This document shows positions 1-12,002 of a stretch of 64,000 bases of DNA, in pieces. Source of the DNA: Schistocephalus solidus (lineage: Eukaryota; Platyhelminthes; Cestoda; Diphyllobothriidea; Diphyllobothriidae); assembly GCA_017591395.1 (NCBI GenBank), contig WEDG01000751.1:92286-156285 (forward strand). Reading direction: 5' to 3'. The notes under the pieces are model-generated. The model did no database searches. It was given only the letters and a program-made list of their open reading frames with translations, and was not told where the DNA came from. Within the stretch, counting starts at the first letter, position 1, and every line of letters starts with the position of its first letter. The translations under genes and the position numbers were made by a program.

Positions 1-40
1 GAAACGTGTATGATGGCGTTAATGAGGCCTGCCGGTGATC

Positions 41-2920
41 CTATTCACAGGAAAACCACGAGCATCTCCTGCTACAGCAATCGCTGTTAATAAGGCAAAT
101 TTTTCCCTTTTTTAGGCATTTGACGCACTTTCCACTGCCAACCTTCTTCAAATCGCAAATAAGCCGGCCACAACACCAATGGAAAATGGTCTTACTGCAG
201 AATTCTCCTTCAGATTTGCAAGACTTCTGACCTGGAAAGAAAAATATCCGAACTGTTATGCGTTACTGTGCTTATGGACTGAAAGTGATTTTCTTGTGAA
301 AGTTAAATAGCATTGCAACCTATAGCTGAAAATGGCCCTCAAACTTTGCAAACTAAAGTATAGTATAGGTATGTTATTTGGGCCGATGGTGAGCTGGGTA
401 ATTCGGACAAAATATCGAAAGATAAGAATCATGTCAATTTATTAACTTTGCGCAGCCTCAATTAAATAATAACACAGTACTCAAAATCTCCAACCAGAAA
501 GCAATAGTATTTCGAATTTAATCAGCTCAAAATCGAATATATAAATTTCGGTTTTCCCCATGTTTAAGTTGTCATTTCTGAGGGAATTTGAAAGCTCAAT
601 ATCTGAAAATAAAGTACCTACCTAAGGACCCATTGAGAACGATTGAAGAACCCCTGATGAACCGAACGGACATCATCTACGCCCACGAGCAGTGGCACAC
701 AGGCCTCTGCGCTTTGGACAAGTATTCTTTCTGTCTGTGTGCTGAATCGTTCAAAATGTTAAATGAATCAGTTAAGCTTATATACCACAACTTCACTTCG
801 CGTGTGTCAGGCCTAGCATTTCGTTTAACTGACCGAGAATTATCCCTCATCATAATTCCAAGACAGGAAATTCGGCTAGTAGCCTGCATTTTGAAGCTGG
901 ATGAACAAATTCACTGAAAAGTCAATCAAGTCGACTTTGTAGACCATGTGCGTCTCCAGATAACACTCATCGTTCAGCCCTTGCAACTCGCAGGACACAT
1001 GTGAGTCGACGTCTCAATCTGACACAACAAGGTTGATTCTACGACAACTGAAGCCTGATTGGTGGAAGATGCGGTCAACGAGTTTGGCATCGTTGATAGT
1101 TTGCTAGAAGCTTATTGCCTTTAGAATCAGTTGGTTAACAGGCTCGGACAATCGACTGGCCCCCGGGAGAGGAATGGGCGAGGTGGCTTCGCCACGGCTC
1201 ATGCTATCACCTACCGTCTTCTCGCACTCACCAGGACAGAGGTCAAATGGGTTGGGAAGGCCGAGAGAATGCGGTTGATGCCCCTATTAGTTACTGTAAA
1301 CTCACTTCACCGTCTGCGCCCACCCTGTTGTTGGTCGTTCGGTGGGCCTAGTCGTTAATGAACTTTCGACTGCCACATTTGCGTGAACCCTAACTGGGTC
1401 GAGGTATCTGGATTAATTAGGCCTTATCAGGCATAAGTATTCTAAGTAGGCATATCATTTGGCATTTTTGAAATAATATTCTGACTGGAATTTTATAAAA
1501 GTCAAGGCATTTCAAGAATTCAGGAAGAACTGCGCATAAAATAGCAACTGAATTAGCCTATGAAGGCCTTATTCCTTCGCACTTAAATAACGTTAACACA
1601 TATAGGGCAGGCACAATCTTGTACTGTCATTGAGTTTAGCTCTTATGCACGCCACAGTTAATAAAATGCAGTAATACGATAAAATATACTGGACTTTGAA
1701 ATGCTGCAAGTCGACACCAAAATTTATTGAGGTCTACGTCCTCAGGTGGGATTTTTAATCCACAGAAGTGATTAACTGAGGTTTTGCTACCTTCGGGTTT
1801 CCAGTCATCAATTGAAATGTTAACACTAGAAACTCTCTGCATTGCACTGAAAAATAAAAAAGGCATTTAATGCCATTTCCTTAACTTGCAGCTTAATATC
1901 AAAACATTTTAATTTAATGTGTAATGCACGGGTAAAAGTGACCCTGGAACCTGCCCGCTGGTTTAGTCGCAAAGTGTCAGCAGACAGCGCATATCGAAAA
2001 GTCTTCGATCCAACACATTTGCCACTAATGAAAAGGCTAAAGAACCAAGGGGATTAATAGCGTCTGTGGGTTTTCGCGACAAAATGAAGACTTATTCACT
2101 GTGCAGCATTATTCGGGAAAGTAAGGATGAGGTACTGAGTGGTGGAGGAGGGCATTCATGTTCCAAAATAAGTGCTGCAGAATTATGCCCTTTCGCCAAG
2201 TCGACCCACAAAAACTGTCTGGCGATGCATGGAGTGCTACGGTCCGCAATTTCGCACCTGCTATCCTGATGAACATTGACGCCGAACGAATCACTGCCCT
2301 ACCCAAAACAGCAATACTAACACTTGTTAGTAAAGATAAGAGCGCACACTCAACCATTGGCTTTCAAAATAAACAAGTATCAACTATATGTTGGAGGTCA
2401 CCTATAAGCAATCACCAAAAACGCAGAATTCTATCCGAATGCAATAACTGGACATATAATGCGCCAATGTACTCCGGTTTGGGAAGTGCTCATGACCCAG
2501 CTGATGGACGCCGTCTTTAAAGCCTATGCACAACGCGTATACAGAGGTTATTCTAACTGGTTGCAGATTTTTGACCGGAGGCATAAGAAACCGGAAAAGT
2601 AGTCACATAAATCCACCCGCATTCTAAGTTTATTTAGTCTTTTTACTGACAATACATGTGCCGGTTTTTGAAACAGAGGATAACTAAGACTCGGAATTCT
2701 CAACCATCTTTTATAGGAAAAATTTCACGTCGATAAAATGTTTCTAACGAAGGAATATCGATATGGTTTGTTGGGAGCCTAACCAGGCAACTCGGCAGTT
2801 ATAATTCTAATAGTATAATGAATTAATTATGGCTATTTTAGAAGAAAGACTGATAGAAGACATACCGCAGATGACTGTCATGGAAAACAGCCCAATGGCC
2901 AGTAATAATGGTGTAAACAT
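41..2920 (-). CDS. Secreted double-knottin peptide gene 1 (two exons)
   Basis: Exon 1 is 2920-2866 (ATG plus 18 codons and one base). It encodes a hydrophobic signal peptide starting MFTPLLLAIGLF. Exon 2 is 231-41, preceded by a TTTCCAG acceptor and ending in TAG. The intron is 2.6 kb, phase 1, GT..AG. The 81-residue product has 12 cysteines after the signal: C-x6-C-x7-CC-x4-C-x9-C, two residues, then C-x6-C-x5-CC-x3-C-x4-C. Each half is an inhibitor-cystine-knot spacing, so I infer a secreted tandem knottin. It may belong to the flatworm small Cys-rich group called UPF0506 in Pfam; that is from memory and unchecked. No target can be read from the sequence. It is the inverted duplicate of the gene at 18130-21291; the signal peptides differ by one silent base. 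The TATA box is degenerate here (GATAAAAG), so expression may be weaker. Confidence 0.8.
588..917 (+). other. Candidate ORF antisense to intron of gene 1
   Basis: A 109-codon frame inside the intron of peptide gene 1, on the opposite strand. The core (about 618-840) also stays open in the inverted duplicate at 20679-20407, despite many base changes and a 12-nt length difference that keeps frame. Shared stretches include IIYAHEQWH, FCLCAESFK and NFTSRVSG. I recognise no family, and see no signal peptide or clear splice sites. It could be an old exon or a repeat remnant. Confidence 0.25.
2109..2357 (-). other. Conserved ORF within intron of gene 1
   Basis: An 82-codon frame on the same strand as peptide gene 1, inside its intron. 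The inverted duplicate has it at 18692-18940. A diverged version (shared motifs CAL, PSV, STS) lies at 29834-30118 in the intron of gene 3. The opposite strand is also open (2158-2520), so coding status is uncertain. It may simply be ancestral intron sequence that happens to be open. Confidence 0.25.
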
Positions 2921-2953
2921 CACGCAAATTTACTGCCAGCGTATTAACTTTCG

Positions 2954-2964
2954 CCTTTTATCCC
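2954..2964 (-). promoter_or_regulatory. Degenerate TATA box of peptide gene 1
   Basis: On the minus strand this reads GGGATAAAAGG, about 35-45 nt upstream of the ATG at 2920. The duplicate gene has GGTATAAAAGG at the same place, so one T to G change has weakened this box. Confidence 0.55.
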
Positions 2965-4173
2965 ATGTAAAGAAATATGGGAAGCGTCAAGGCGACAATA
3001 TTGGGGCAATAGCGGTTCTCGGTGTATCCAAGTCTCGAGTATTTAAACAAAGCACAATACTGTCTGTAAATCAGGGTATTTAACTCTAAACAATGTCGCG
3101 CATTTTACCCGCCACATCGGGTGCCTACTATGGCACACTTTAACTTGTGCTGGTCGGTACGGGTCACGGGTTCTAAGTGTTTTCATCCTAATTGTGGACA
3201 ACATTCCCGAGTGTTGGTTGTGTCCACTTTGTATTTTGTGATTTTTCTTGTTAAAGTTCCCCAAAGCGTATGAACCTCGATCACAGGGTTCGTGAATCGA
3301 AAAACAAGGGGTTTGGTTTTCGTGGATCATTTAAGTGACGAAAGAATTCTCACGGTTCAATTTTTTTGAGCAAAGTTCACCCCGGTTTCATGGTTGGTAC
3401 ACAGCTTTTGCCGAGAAATACATTTGATATTCTTGCAGTTATACAATGAAAAATCAGAAGTGCACTACATAGTCAATGACATCCTTCATTTACATTGCCA
3501 CTCATGTCAGTTTTTTTCTAATTAAACAGTCCACTCACTCCGTACAATGCGAACCCATCTAATCGGTTAAGATTTCTGAAATCAATCCGTTGTTATTTTG
3601 AAATAAAGCCTCGGTTACGTACCTGCTGGGTTCACTACTGCTAAATCCAATCCCATGACCATACGGTATCTGCCTTTTATTCTGTCACAATTATTCGCCA
3701 TAGTGTATAGCACGTGTGAGTAAAATAGAACTTTTAACGCTAATTAAGTTGCTCTGTAACCTAAAAATCTGCCCCAAGTCATGAGATGCCTCGGTTTTAA
3801 TATGTTGGCGGGGAAATTCATCATTCTTTTTGAAGTCCAATCTGAACTCGATTTAAAGACTCACAATTTATAGACACATTTGCAATATTTATCTTTTGTA
3901 AGACCCAATTAATCTAGTTTCATTAAAACTAAACATTTGACGCTATTAGGAGTTGTCAATATATTAAGGACTTTCTCTTAGTAGCCTGGGAATATTGAAG
4001 TTTTTTTGTCTATCCTGTAAGAAACTAATAAATTAATGCTCAAATTAAAGTCGTAGTAAGTTGATTCTGTTTGTTTAAGGTTGCAATGCCCTTTCAATTT
4101 AGGGATCCAGTAAATCTGAACATTTTTAAATACAGATATTTATTAAATGTATAAAATATTTTTGTTACTAGGT

Positions 4174-4361
4174 CAGGAAACTTGCAAAGCCGAGGGAGAA
4201 TTCTGCAGTAAGACAGTTTTTCATAGATGTTGTGGCAAACTTGTCTGTGATTTGGACTGGTTTGGCAGTTGAAAATGCGTTAAATATCTCGAGAAAGGAA
4301 ACTTTGCGTCCACGATAGCGAGTGCTGCAGCAAGCGGTGATCATGGCTATCCTGTAGATAG
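4174..4361 (+). pseudogene. Truncated double-knottin exon 2 with stop and frameshift
   Basis: This begins after a GTTACTAG acceptor and follows exon 2 of gene 3 (30654-30844) closely. A TGA replaces Gly at 4269-4271 in the loop before the sixth cysteine, the seventh-block cysteine codon is TAT, and a deletion near 4302 shifts frame in the second knot. No signal-peptide exon is found upstream: homology to gene 3 ends near 3740, where gene 1's own upstream region begins. It is thus a fragment copied without its first exon. Its inverted counterpart is at 16738-16929. Confidence 0.8.
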
Positions 4362-4817
4362 GACACACGAGGTGTCTTATTAACGTCACCATACCCGTTT
4401 CTTCTGCTGATTACACATTCATCGTCATGTACTCAACAATACAATTTATGATTTCAAATCAAAAACCGTTCCTTTCAAGCCTAAAAATAACTTACCTGTA
4501 TCATGAGAAATATCTATGCATTTGGCAATTTTCTGTTAGATTATTGTCTTTTAGGCTAATTGGACGCGTAAGCTGCGTATGTTCATGTAGGCATTTTGAT
4601 GTAGGGGCATGGCTTCGTGCTAGGGTCTTGAATCTAATGCTCGAATGAAAAATGGTGTCTGCGGAAGTGCACTACTTAGTAAATGTAATCCTTCATTTAA
4701 AAAGCCAGTGTTCTTCTAATTAAACAGTCCATTCACTCCATACAATGCGAACCCATCCAATCGATTCAGATTTATGAAACCGATCCGTTGTTAAATGTTC
4801 GCTTTTTATGCAAACGG

Positions 4818-5820
4818 GCTTATTTCAGATTTCAGAGTGCACAATTGAAAGGTTGTCAATTGTGATTCTCGTGACAAGTTGTTTAAACATACTGATAATT
4901 AAAACTGGGTGAACGTTGCTCAATAAAAACGGACAGTGCAAACTCTTTGGTCCCTGAATTGGTTCAAAAAACAAAAACATTCATTTTTGATTCGTTAACC
5001 TTGTGATCGCAGTTCAAGTAATCGAAGGGAGTTAACGAGATAAATAAGTAAAGATGACTTACATAGCCCTTTAATGGGACACGGAACTATGAACGTCCCG
5101 CACAAGGAATGAAGGTGGACTTCGCATAATTCCAGGAACGGTAGATATGCCGGTGTGCAAAACCTAGCACATGTCTTTACCCAACCCTTCACTGTAGTCG
5201 TAACCTTTACCCTAAATCTACGCTTAATCGTCACCTTATAGTTAAAACGAACCACAACCTAAACGCTAAAAAAACCCTAACTTAACTTAAAGCTTTTTTA
5301 ACCGCAGCCTTAAAATAGCACCTCAACTTAATTATAACCCTAGCTACAAAGTAAGCACTATTTTCCCTGGAATTTGGTGCAAACAGAGCTTAATCGTGAT
5401 ATGCAGGATAAGTAGAGTTGTAGTAAGTAATCTGACAGTATTTTGTATTGCATTATAGATTTTCGCTGTCCATGAGTGCGTTTATGCCGTTTAAATCCGA
5501 TTTGGGACTTTGAGTCACTACAATATAGCCTTAGAGGTTACAACTCAAAGTTAATAAAGCTAGTGGAACAATGGAGTTCCGTTTTCCAGGTCTGCAGGGG
5601 ATAAATGAACAATTCTTCCCACCACCACTTAATTATTATGCTACTAATGGCAATATCAACAATAATACCTCTACTAGCTGCATGTATATGTACCAGTAGT
5701 GTCAATATTAATACTAAGATTAAATTATTATCGTTTTCCCAACACTTAGATTTGGCGAGTGGTAGTACGACTTGGATGCTGGTAGGTGATGATAGACTTA
5801 CGACTGCATAAATATGCAGT
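4818..5820. repeat. 1-kb repeat, direct copy at 27360-28370
   Basis: Both copies share long stretches, such as the segment starting GGTTGTCAATTGTGATTCTC and the one around the ATGAACAATTCTTCC motif. The block includes degenerate CCCTAA-like runs at 5200-5340. Part of it (from about 5410) also belongs to inverted repeat IR2. Short open frames here are not kept between copies, so I call no gene. Confidence 0.7.
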
Positions 5821-7630
5821 CGTTGGACTAATAAACCGCATCTCGAACGCGATTAACAAACCAGCCGTTACCTTTTAACCTCTGATGTTAGGGATTACGA
5901 TGCTCTTCCACGGTTCACGTCTTCTCTGTGGACATTAAGGTCAAACAGGTATACAAAAAGAGCCCTCGGTGGCAAGGGGATCCTACAAGCGGAAAACATG
6001 CTCAGTCACGGGATTGCTATCGTCATACTTCTCGCCCGTCTTTGCCGCAATTCCGCTGGTTCTTTGAGAAAGGATGGTCCTACGTGCATCTGCCCGCATG
6101 CCTCCACTCATATGGCCTTTCTTATGTGCATTCGCATTTTCTTTGTGAAAATTAACAGGAGCAATTTGTTTGGATGAGAACTGCATGACAGAGGGTCACG
6201 CCTGCAGTAAATGGATCTCTCAGCGCTGTTAAAACGGCTTGGTTGCTATTTGAAAGCAATACAGAAACGCCAATTGCGTGAAATGACTTGATGAAGATGT
6301 CACTGTGCGAAGAATTCTAAGTGATTCAGTGCGTTTTGCCGTTTCCTAAAACGTGCTTCCAAGGATAATTGTACAATAGCCAACTGAACTGGGTAGAGTA
6401 TTAGAAGTCATTAGTTTCGAATCGGAGTATGTTGCAAATAAATCCGTTTTATGCATCAGGACATGCCTGTGTCATTTCCCCAATCATCCATTGAGAGAAA
6501 TCGGTGTTGGAAGAGTGGCAGCCGAGCTGTGTGAGATATGTGACGCTTGCTAACTTCGGACAAGAAAATGTAAATGATTTGCTCAGAATTCTTTGAGGAG
6601 CCGTTAACCAGGAAAAACTACCGGAATTATCGTCTGGAGACTGGCTGAATCTGTTGCAAATGATTTACGTAAAGGAATCACGTTAGATTTGCCCTGGCAT
6701 ACTGACAAACCTCAAGTTATTTTTTATTTTTCGGATCGAACTGAAATCGCAGATCTGGTTCCAGGGGAGTCGTGCTTTAACAAACTCTGCAAGCAGTAAT
6801 TATGCGGGAGAAAACTGGATAAAAGCACTAAGGCGTATGCAAAAACAATTCACGTAAAATCAGAAGAAACTCAGAGAAATGAGCTCATGAAAAGCTGCAT
6901 CAGTTGGGCTGCAATATGTAAAAGGAATGAATGATCCGCTTACCAAGCATTTAACCAAACGTCAGAAACTCACATGCTGTTAAAATAAATACCACTTTTT
7001 ACAAGTGAGAGAGGGATAACCATTTCTGGTCTTTCTAACGTTCGTCAGTCATTCGTACCCAAACAAAGGGTTTCAGTACCTGGCATTCAAAAGGGAAGTC
7101 TTTGATTTTTAAGCTTTAGTAAACCAAGTGCCCTGTCACTGAGCCACAGCTCCAAGGGTAATTCAAGTTCCGTTGGGCCTTGGAAGTTGCGCATATGTAC
7201 TGTGACCATCACGTACTGATAGTTCTATGTGGGGTGATGTGACTACTTTTTCGATTTTAACTACAGTAAGGCACTTGCACAGTCATATAATTTTTACTAT
7301 TTCCGCATGATCTGCAGTTAATGACTGGTGTGGGGATTTGACCATTAACGCCTATAAAAGGACTACCATGGCATTTGAAATCGAATGAAATCGTTTGAGT
7401 TAAGATGGCAGAATGCAAATGCACTGCGAACGTTTTTGGACAATAGCAGACCTTGCTAGTGTCAACGCAGGCTACATAACCTTTAAGATTCATTTATAGG
7501 ATTAACTTGATGTCCTTATGATTTGCACAGAGTATTTAATGTTTTCTCTGCAGAACATAGATGTATTTTTGGTGCGGACTTACTTTAGGAAAAATCAGGA
7601 CTTTTGTTCAGAAAGAAGCGTTACATATTT
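5410..7630. repeat. Left arm of inverted repeat IR2
   Basis: This matches the reverse complement of about 51706-54105. The segment ending CTTTTGTTCAGAAAGAAGC at 7630 is mirrored at 51710, and the CGCTGTCCATGAGTGCGTTTA segment at 5464 is mirrored near 54035. The arm holds the peptide pseudogene at 6173. Beyond it (6331-7630) I see only non-coding sequence. Confidence 0.8.
6173..6330 (+). pseudogene. Decayed double-knottin exon 2 (IR2 left copy)
   Basis: The frame starting GATGAGAACTGC matches the start of exon 2 of the gene at 51004-51403. It keeps the first two cysteine positions, but TAA replaces the second cysteine of the first CC pair, and TGA and a frameshift follow in the second knot. 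The reverse-complement copy at 53162-53005 has partly different lesions, so decay continued after duplication. No exon 1 is apparent. Confidence 0.7.
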
Positions 7631-8086
7631 ACACCATACTAGAGCACAGGATGAGGAAATTTTGTCTTGATTTTACATGTTTTAATGTTGAATCTGACTT
7701 TTATTTTCGTAGTAAGGAGGTTTGAAATTGAAATCTTGCTTTCAAGTTATCTAAGTGCTGTTCTTCCTACACATCCGTATTTGGCTTGTTTCAAACTGTC
7801 AAACAGCTCTTAATCGCGTTTGCTACCTTGTTCGTCTGGCTGGGTCTTTTTCACTGAATCTACCAAAACCGCATCTGCAATATGCAGCTAACCGTCATCA
7901 AATGTATAGCAACAGAAAATGAGGTCATTTACAATCATTAGTACGCGTATGTGTGTGAGACTTGCAATTGTTTCAGAAGCCTTTGTGGACTACTTCAGAT
8001 TCCATAAGGGAAATAACTGTAAGTTATTTTTAGGCCTTGGGCACGCTGCCAAATGACGTAAAATCAACCATAAGTATCCAACTGCA
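7631..8086. other. Unique AT-rich sequence
   Basis: Nothing with coding character and no match elsewhere in the window was seen here. Confidence 0.5.
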
Positions 8087-8960
8087 CGATAGTTGAACCG
8101 TAGATTTCGACGACCGTATGCTCCACGGAAGGGTTATGCAGGGACTGTGACTTGCGCGTGATTTAGTTATAATTGATAGTAGACTTGCGCTGCATCTACC
8201 GCACTCTCTACTCCTCCCCCCCTGAGCCCAGTGTCAAGACAGAGTAAAGAAGACCGGAGGCGGGAGAGGACGCAGGTGGTTGGCGCGACTGGCTCCCCTA
8301 AGTCCTAGCCGCCCCTAGGCGTGCCACCAAACCTCCATTTTCGGCATTTGTAATGGGAGCGCAACCCGAATAACGGCTGCCGTGCCCTAATGTGGCCCCC
8401 GTGTTGGTCCAACGCATCTACCACGTGGCCCGTTTAGGGGGCACACACACACACGCACGATAGTTTGACCGTCGAATTCCGACGATGTCCACTGTATGCT
8501 CCATGAGAAAGTGGAGCAGGGACGGTGACTTGCGCGTGATTTAGTTATAAGTGATAGTAGACTTGCACTGAATCTACCGCACTCTCTCCTCCTTCCCCAC
8601 CTGAGCTTGGTGTCAAGACAGAATCAAGAAGACCGGAGGCAGGAGAGGATGCAGGTGGCTCACGTGACCGGAGACACCCCTGGGTGTACCGAGAGTTCGA
8701 CCGTCGATTTCAACAAGGTCCACCGTATTCTCCACACCAGGTGGTGCTTGGACTGTGACTTACGCGTGAATTAGTTTTGAGGGATAGTAGCCTTGCGTTG
8801 CACCTACCGCAATCTCCTCCTTCCCCACCTGAGCCCGATGTTCACATAGAGTCAGAAAACCGGAGATGGGAGATGGGAGAGGGCGCAGGTGGCTGGCGCG
8901 GCCGGAGCGGCCCCTGGGTGTACCACCACAACCCGCTCAGATCCCGCGTAGTCGAAGTTC
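8087..8960 (-). repeat. Three tandem 3'-UTR units of an RTE-type LINE
   Basis: Units start near 8087, 8458 and 8695. Each repeats a GACTGTGACTTGCGCGTG-like block, then TAGTAGACTTGC, a C/T-rich CTCTCTCCTCC stretch, and ACCGGAGGCAGGAGAGG. A single unit occurs at the corresponding tail of the LINE copy at 22390-24260. The array lies downstream of the zinc-finger region of the minus-strand element at 8961-10700 and is best read as its 3' untranslated tail. Confidence 0.6.
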
Positions 8961-10700
8961 CATAAAAGCCACGTTAAGAAGGAGCCATTGCAGCCTGACT
9001 CTCAATCCATCAGTCAGCCACTCCAAAAAAACACACATTGGGCTGAAACGCGGTCTGAGTTATCCCGTCAGTTGGCAACCTTCCGAGCCACGGCTTAAAG
9101 CGCACCATGATAGTTTCAAGCGCGTCAGATTGTTTACAGCGAGGAAAATGCACTGAGCTGTTGACCTCACTCTCTGCCTTACCACCACAGTCAGACTACC
9201 ATTCAAGCCCGTCCGTTGTCTAATGTGGGAGTGGCCGCATTGGCTGATGTGTCGGTGTACCCGTCTTCGCGCGCCACAGCATGACCTTGCCCGCATCACG
9301 CACACACCAGGATGTACTTACTCAGGTGATATGGAGGAGCCGTCTGACTCCCTGGTCAGCAACTCGACACACATGGCACATACACTGAGCCGATGGCGTG
9401 CTCTGGTGTAAGCGTCAGATTGGCAGCCTTCCAAGCCACGGTTTCTAGGACACCGTGATTTTATCAGGTACATTATGCTGATTGTGAGGGTGTTTTCTAT
9501 GTATTAGTGTAGATGATGTTCGCTGATTTGGCTTAGCCTCCGGTGGTTAACCGCAGGGTGTCGTGGAGGCGCGTGTGTCCTAATAAGACCATGTGGTGTG
9601 TAAATGTGCGGGAGCAGTGAGGGCAATTGAGGCGGGTGCTGCGACTGTATGTCGGAGCCCAGGCACTGTTTCACCAGCCTCCGTGCGATGGATTCGCAGG
9701 TGACAGACCAGGCCGATGCGTGAGTTGACGTTGCGGGCGCAGTGTGGGCAGGACAAATTGGAAGAGGCTCGGGGGATGTCATTCATGGTAGTGGGGGTGG
9801 CAGTTGCGGTAAGAATGGCAGAGAAGAGGGTGTGCATGGTGTATAGGTGTTGTCAGTATTGCGGTGAATAAAGATGTCATGGATACGCATGTGACCGAAT
9901 AGGCCCATGCGATGAGTGGATGCTCGAGGACAGTGAAGGCAGTAGAGGCGACGATCCCTGCTGTGTGTTGGCGCTCCAGACACTGGTTCACCAGTCTCTG
10001 TACGTTTATTCACAAGTGACTGACCAGGCCGATGCGTGAGGTGAATGTGCGGTCGCATTATGGACAGCTTAGGAGAGAGTTCGCATCGCTGATGTTGGTG
10101 GTGGTAGTGAAGGCGTTGGTGGTTGTGGTGGTGGGGTGACAGGCGATGAGTATTGAGATGTGGTCTCTATGATGGTCGGAGTAATGGAATGGATGCCAGG
10201 AGTAAGAGTGGGGGAGTTTGAACGATGGTTGGCAGAATTTGACGTAGAAGTTGGAATTGTCGGATTGTTAGTGTGCGAGTGGACTCACCCAAGCAGCCTG
10301 GAAGGTATGTCGAGGGGGATTGGGACGGAGGTATTGTTGTTTGTTTGAGTTTACGACCGCGTATTTTGCGATCTGTGAGCCACGGCCGGCTTCAGAAGAC
10401 GTGATAACCAGCATTTGATTAGGACACCTTTTCTAGCCCCTTCCTCCGCGAGGAGGCAATCAGTGCTGTCCCTAAATAGGGCTGCTCAGACATCCCAGAC
10501 GGCTGCCGAACTCCACTGTGAGTCACAGTTTTGTTTTAGTGGGAGAACGACTCGAGTTAGCCTGGGCCGCCTACGGGTGTGCTGTCACCCCCTCCGTAGG
10601 ACTTTTTGAGAGGGGGGAGGTGATAAGTTCGGGAGTTGGAAATACCGGGTGTGGAGGCACACACAAAACCGGAGACCCTTCACACTAATGCATATACACC
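8961..10700 (-). mobile_element. RTE-type LINE copy with internal deletion (L3)
   Basis: Reading the minus strand from 10700, the leader shared with the elements at 12250 and 41870 runs to about 10290. It then jumps straight to the zinc-finger region (about 10280-9580) and tail. Endonuclease and reverse transcriptase are entirely missing. The junction lies in the GTGAGTCCACTC motif. The finger frames are broken into pieces; recognisable are CPHCARNVNSRIGL near 9740 and CLHCPRASTHRMGL near 9930. It is a dead or parasitic short derivative. Confidence 0.75.
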
Positions 10701-10943
10701 ACATGTTGCTTTTGGCCCTACCCTATATTCCCGGGTGTTAACTATTCCCGTGCTCACGCTTGATCCGCCATCCCAGCCACAACCCCAGCCTTCCCCTGAG
10801 TTTACTAAGCCTAATACGTCAACCCTAATCCTTTAAGGTTGTCCATTATGCTTACATACAACTTTGACCCCACGTTCTCCTGGAATTTAGCTCACGAACC
10901 CATGTAACGCGAAGGTATTTTTAACCGACTTCTGTCAGTTTCG

Positions 10944-11240
10944 TTACCTTGGTCGATAAAACCCCTCAGATTTTGAAAACTTATTTAGTACCTCAGTTAT
11001 TTCTGGTGTTGAATAAATAACTCTTTGGTTCGAAAGACCAAAGCCTTGCGAAGGTTGTCCATGTGATTTTACTATCATCTTCTTGCGCGCAAATATTAGC
11101 TTACGAGAGTGATACTCGTGACTGTACACATGTTTTTCACGATATTGCCATTGAAAAAAAATAAAAAAAGATAAGTGGGTCACCATTAGCAGTGCAAGGA
11201 CATTCAACGCCCACAAGAAGGACATTCTTCGCGCCAGCAA
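10944..11240 (-). CDS. Candidate first exon, type II membrane protein
   Basis: A 98-codon frame starts with MLARRMSFLWALNVLALLMV, a short basic end followed by one hydrophobic span, then a basic stem region. It could splice at an AG|GTAACG donor near 10953. This is the layout of the N-terminus of Golgi type II enzymes such as glycosyltransferases, but no catalytic region is present, so that is only a guess. The duplicate at 41311-41612 is frameshifted. No downstream exon was recognised. Confidence 0.25.
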   Translation of the reverse strand: MLARRMSFLWALNVLALLMVTHLSFFIFFQWQYREKHVYSHEYHSRKLIFARKKMIVKSHGQPSQGFGLSNQRVIYSTPEITEVLNKFSKSEGFYRPR

Positions 11241-12002
11241 TCATTTCATTCGTTAAACTTTTCGGAATTACGCTCCAGCTCATAAGCAGAGACTGCAAGA
11301 TAATTTAAATCCGAAATGTCAGGTGTACGGAGGCCTCCTTCCTACAACCCTCCCTACAAACCTCCCTCATTTAACTGCGTCTTGGAAATCACGCTGTATT
11401 GACAAACAACGTCTGTATGTCCATAGAGCCCATGGAAATTATATTCCGCAACTTCTCTCTCACTTACCGAATTGTGCAATAAGTAGTAAAAATGGCAGTA
11501 TTTTACGATTTTTTTCAGATTAATATTTCAACTAAGTGCAGTTCGTCAATTCCGTAACACACTTTTCTACTTTTAAAGTCAGTAAAGCAGGATTGACCGC
11601 ATTAGTCTATTCGATGGGATGCACACACAGCCATTGCATTCAAAAAATACAAATATTCCATTTCGAAGTGTGATTTGACCTTGAACTCGCACTTTCCCTG
11701 CAGTCGCATGTTCGTTTACACGGCCAATAGATCGATTCAAGCGATCTTAACATGTGCGCATGAAAACATGTTGCAAGTGGATGGAAAGTGTCTAATTAGA
11801 CTTGTATTATTTCTGCATCACATGCTCCAGGTTACTTTATGGGATAAGCATTAGCCGCTACTAACAAGCAGAGTTGACTGGTTATCAGGTGGTCAGTGGG
11901 GCATCTTATTGGAACAGTTCACACTTGCAGTCGTTGACGAACGTTCACCGGTCGCTAGCGGAGTTTGGTGAGCGTTCGTCAATGACTGTCACTATTCCCG
12001 AT

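Larger units (their letters stand above)
1..4660. repeat. Left arm of inverted repeat IR1
   Basis: This block matches the reverse complement of about 16370-21332 almost throughout. The stop codon, first exon and pseudo-exon of the peptide genes line up: 41 with 21291, 2920 with 18130, 4174 with 16929. The main indel is about 290 nt present at roughly 19850-20140 and missing near 1200 here. The arm is cut by the window edge. It carries one intact peptide gene on the minus strand and one truncated copy diverging from it on the plus strand. Confidence 0.85.

Noticed and set aside
2158..2520. 120-codon frame conserved at 18891-18529
   Set aside because: It is the reverse strand of the conserved intronic frame and its conservation is explained by the recent IR1 duplication.
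5200..5340. Telomere-like CCCTAA repeats
   Set aside because: Too irregular and internal; similar imperfect runs occur at 13840-13925, 26260 and 27720-27890 as part of dispersed repeats.
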